A model generated the notes under the pieces. The model was not told the origin of the DNA. It saw only the letters and a list, made by a program, of their open reading frames with translations, and did no database searches. Shown piece by piece: positions 60,471 through 64,000 of a stretch of 64,000 bases of DNA; position 1 is the first letter of the stretch; each line of letters opens with the position of its first letter. The position numbers and the translations under genes were made by a program. This DNA is from Lichenostomus cassidix. Taxonomy: Eukaryota > Chordata > Aves > Passeriformes > Meliphagidae. The stretch lies in contig CM039182.1 of NCBI GenBank assembly GCA_008360975.2, positions 53,208,491 to 53,272,490 on the forward strand, given 5' to 3'.

Positions 60471-63400
60471 CTGGAAGAACAAAGACAGGTGATAAGCTGT
60501 AACTCAACTACAAAATATTAGTACATCTTTGAAGTGAAACTTTGTAAATAATGTTCAAATTACTTCCTTAAACATTTCAATTCAAACCCAATCTCTAGAT
60601 CTATGAAAGTGGCTCAAAGTCATCCATCCACAAAGATGGATGCAGCCCTTTTGATTTTCTTTTCTAAAGTTGAGAAGGTATCTTGGTTGATAGTTTATTT
60701 GCTGAAAATGTGTCATGAGTCACCCTGAAACTTAATGTGTCCCACACTCAGAGGACTGAGAAGGATTACTATGATAATGTTTACTTGCCAGGAGGCATTT
60801 ATTCAGCTTCACTCTTAGCCTGACTCAGAGCAGACAGCTGCACTGAATTGTCACACACCCTGACAAATACACCAACAAAGTAATTGACAAATAACAACTA
60901 CAAATTAGGAACTCTCATGAAAAGGATAGACTGCATCTTTCCAGCTCTTCAGCTGGAGATTAAGCTGGTCTTGGTCAGTGGTCTCAAGATAGATCTCCTG
61001 GAGGAAATGGGACTTCTTTTCCAGCTTTTAAGATTTATTTTTCACTTTTGACTTCATCACGGTGGCCTTTGTGGCACATTTCATGGTGAACACAACATTG
61101 AACTGGGTAGGACCTAACAGTTTTCATTTCAGTCTAAACCATCTCACTTAGATTTTCACTGGAAAAAAAAAAATCTGTAATTGGCAACATCCTCAATTTT
61201 TACCATTGTGTTAGGGTGTCTTCTAGATAATGAGAACAGATTCCTCTTTTCTCCACACCTCCCTCTTATACAAAGCTGTGTAACTGCAGTTTGTCATACA
61301 TATCACCAGCCCGATTTTTTGCAAATATTTGGAAAAAATTATTTCACTATTAATTTGACTTCAGTGTGAGAGGCCAGCATAGGCTGGTGAACTAATGGTG
61401 GCAAGGTCTTGCTATACTTTCTTGTAAAGAGCAAAACTCAATTTCCATTACTAGAAACTTCTTTTTTTTTTTTTTTTTTATGAGCCATAATGTCCTGATT
61501 TAAAAGTGTGAATTCTCATAATAAATTTTGGTAAAATAACACATAAATATAAGTTCTGGCATGGAAACACTTTAATAATTAAAATTCTTCTCATGCCACT
61601 GTGGCTTATTCTTCTTCACAGACAGCAATAGGCTATCTCAACATGCAATCTTGCATACAGACACAAAAGTCACTAAGATTCTTTTACCATCTGATATAGT
61701 CAAAGTTTTAAAAGTGTACATGGACAATTATGTCCACTGAAGTGCAAGTAAATGTACATCATAGTTAAAACATCACCTGTTTGCTCTTTCTATGAGTTAT
61801 TTCATGGCAAATAGTATTGGCCAGTTATATAGGTCAGCACTTTATTTTTCCCACATTTAAGTACTTCAGTCTAAGATCTTTAGCAAGCAAAGATGAAATT
61901 CAGCAAATAATTAGCCCCAAGCATGCAAAAAAGTACCACTGACTTGGCTCCAATACAGTAAAAGTTTAGTAACATACATAATATAAAGGTACTATATACT
62001 CACCCTGAGAAGAGAGGTAAGCATAGAAAAAAAGTGGGGAGGAGAATACAAAAAAAGATTTGTATGTGAACCCAGAGATACTTCTTAGACAAATCTGTTC
62101 ATAAAGACCTCTGTCTAAAAAAATAATGGCAGGCCCTAGTACAAGAATATGTAAGACTCTCCCCCCTCCCCTCTAAATGGCTCTTCGTTTTAGTGGGAAT
62201 CGTTATGAATTAAAACTGTCAGTATAAATTTACTACCTCCAGTGACAGGCAAAATCTGTTTTCTGAACCCTCAGCCCAAGTCCTGATTTGTCTTTGCTGA
62301 CATTCTGAGTTCTAAAACCAGCCTCATGCACGCCAAACAAATTATGGGTTAAACACTATATGTATCATTGTGCATATGTAACACAGTATAATTTTTATTG
62401 GTGCGACCACCTACTACTTCCTGTAAACACAAATTAGAACTCTTTTGTACGTTCTTTTAAACTTCTAGTCTGGATGCCTGTTACAGATTACAAAGTGTAC
62501 AGTAAATGTCATATGTACAGATCCCCTTCCTCAGCACTCCAAAATGCATTTATATCCGTAGTATGAGCAAATCTTAGAGAGTTTATTATTTATCAGCAAC
62601 TTCTTTTGAGACTCACATCTCTGTAAGAAGGCTGCAATCACACAATAGCTGCATACCACTGTGAAGCATGCATCTGTACCCACTGGCTGCTCATACAGCA
62701 ACGGAAGTCACTCTAAATTTAAGGGCCTGGTTATTAGCATGCGTGCTTCAGTTGCTTTGTGGAATGTGTGGGAAAACTGATTATTCTTAATTGCACTGTA
62801 TGTCTAAAAAGCTAAAATAACAATGATGTCGTCCTTACACAACAAAAATGGTATCATAATAAATGCAGCAGTGTCTTTTTCCATGAAGCTTAACTCAAAT
62901 ATCTTCGGCTGCTATTTTAAGCTTCCCATTACAAAACAGCTGATTATTTGCCAGTCATTGCTGCTGATAAAGCAGAAACTTCCAAATGTTACTAGCACAA
63001 TATTGATGCCAATATTTAAGGGTGACAATGGTTTTATTCATCTCCCATAAATGTACACACACTACAGGTTACCACAGGTTACCGTCTGGTCACAGAAAGC
63101 TACACAATCTCATTATACAAAGGAGAGTAAGGGCAAAGTACAGACAGATTTTAATGAGATTTTGTTTTGATAAACTGCTGTCCATCACATTGAATCATTT
63201 CACATTAGCGCAATAAAAGGCACTGTACACACAAGGCAAAAGTCCTTTTTCCCTTCCTTTTTTTCTGAAGAATGAGGCCTTCTGATAAAATTCTTGAGAG
63301 CACAAGCGTGAGTTAACTTGCTCCTCCCATGCAGTAACCCAAGGAATAGCACATCATTTGATGGAGACAAGAAACAAATACCAAGCAAAAAAATTTATTT

Positions 63401-64000
63401 GACATCTCATTCATGGAAAAGGCAGGGAGAGATTGTGAGCATTCAAAGGTGCAGCTTTTCCAGTGTGGTGTAAAAACTTGATGGTTGCTAAGAAAATAAT
63501 CTGTAAATTCACATTGAATGATATCTAGTACATGACATCAACATGTGCATGTTCAAAGGCAGATCTCAAGGTCCAGTGTGCATGCATCACCACCTCATGC
63601 TGTCCAATGGATGTTACAGGACCTCATTAAGACTCAGCACTTTTCCAAATTTGATCCTAGAAGACTGTGTACACCTGAGATACTTTGTGTATTGAAAGAC
63701 TTTAATCTCCCTAAACACATGGCATATAAAGTTTTTCCACCTTCAGGAATGTTCTATGCGGTTTACAAGTGTTCTCCAAACACGCTACATAGACTACCTA
63801 ATAGATGCAGGCCAAACTTAAACTAAGTTATTACCAGAGCAAGCAAAGACTTGCTGAGATAATGAGGCCAAAAGAGCTTTTTTTCCACTGCTCTAAGTCA
63901 ATAGCTTTTCAAAACTTTCCAGCCTTGAAGGTGCTAATGAATGACCACTAATCTATGTATTTATTGCCTGCTTTATGAATTTTAAGTATATATGTTCAAT
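60471..64000 (-). other. SUGCT: SUGCT upstream intron, partial
   Basis: This is sequence 5' of the first visible exon on the minus strand, inferred to be intron because that exon begins at an internal acceptor. I looked for the preceding exon, which should encode a segment ending near PYQ in human SUGCT, and did not see it. The region holds a T18 run at 61462-61479 and a small tandem of ACAGGTTACC near 63064-63083. I see no recognised repeats or genes. Confidence 0.7.
61462..61479. repeat. Poly-T run of 18
   Basis: Eighteen consecutive T in the upstream SUGCT intron. No associated element recognised. Confidence 0.9.

Noticed and set aside
1..64000. CRISPR arrays, bacterial or phage systems, rRNA genes
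   Set aside because: No regularly spaced repeats with unique spacers, no compact operons and no rRNA sequence. The spliced gene and CR1 elements show vertebrate nuclear DNA.

Overview
The window looks like intron-rich nuclear DNA from a bird, probably a passerine. The evidence is AT-rich non-coding sequence with spliced vertebrate exons, several truncated CR1 LINEs (the dominant avian retroposon), and a tRNA-Ile-derived SINE with a CR1-like tail at 10312-10443. That SINE resembles TguSINE1, described from zebra finch. There are no operons, bacterial genes, CRISPR arrays or intact functional RNA genes. Nearly all open frames longer than 60 codons are chance frames or pieces of transposon.

Only one host gene is supported: SUGCT (C7orf10; succinyl-CoA:glutarate CoA-transferase, CoA-transferase family III), on the minus strand. 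Three consecutive internal exons are visible at 60399-60470, 55691-55788 and 44528-44630. They have consensus splice sites and compatible phases, and they encode 91 continuous codons near the C-terminal part of the enzyme. The introns between them are 4,610 and 11,060 bases. Sequence above 60470 should be the upstream intron. Sequence below 44528 is most likely the next, very large intron, because I did not find the remaining C-terminal exons.

The rest is repeat and unassigned intron. From 1 to 5.5 kb there are two inverted copies of an old unidentified repeat (around 696 and 2235), a GC-rich solo LTR of an endogenous retrovirus (about 2297-2940), and two CR1 3' fragments. From 9.8 to 10.5 kb there is a 17-base periodic motif and the SINE. 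A CR1 endonuclease-domain fragment lies at 14.3-15.1 kb. A diverged palindromic sauropsid repeat lies at 23.6 kb and a MIR-like old SINE at 26.3 kb. A purine/pyrimidine mirror-type tract lies at 27.6 kb, an antisense CR1 fragment at 28.0-28.7 kb, and an A/C-rich low-complexity block at 39.2 kb. Another CR1 lies at 41.6-42.6 kb. All three CR1 reverse-transcriptase remnants have lost the catalytic FADD motif, so none can act autonomously.

I found no evidence of a previously undescribed biological system. The observations most worth checking are the nested repeat structure at 0.7-2.9 kb, the CpG-rich LTR with promoter signals antisense to SUGCT, the passerine SINE, and a pair of related unclassified repeats flanking one SUGCT exon.
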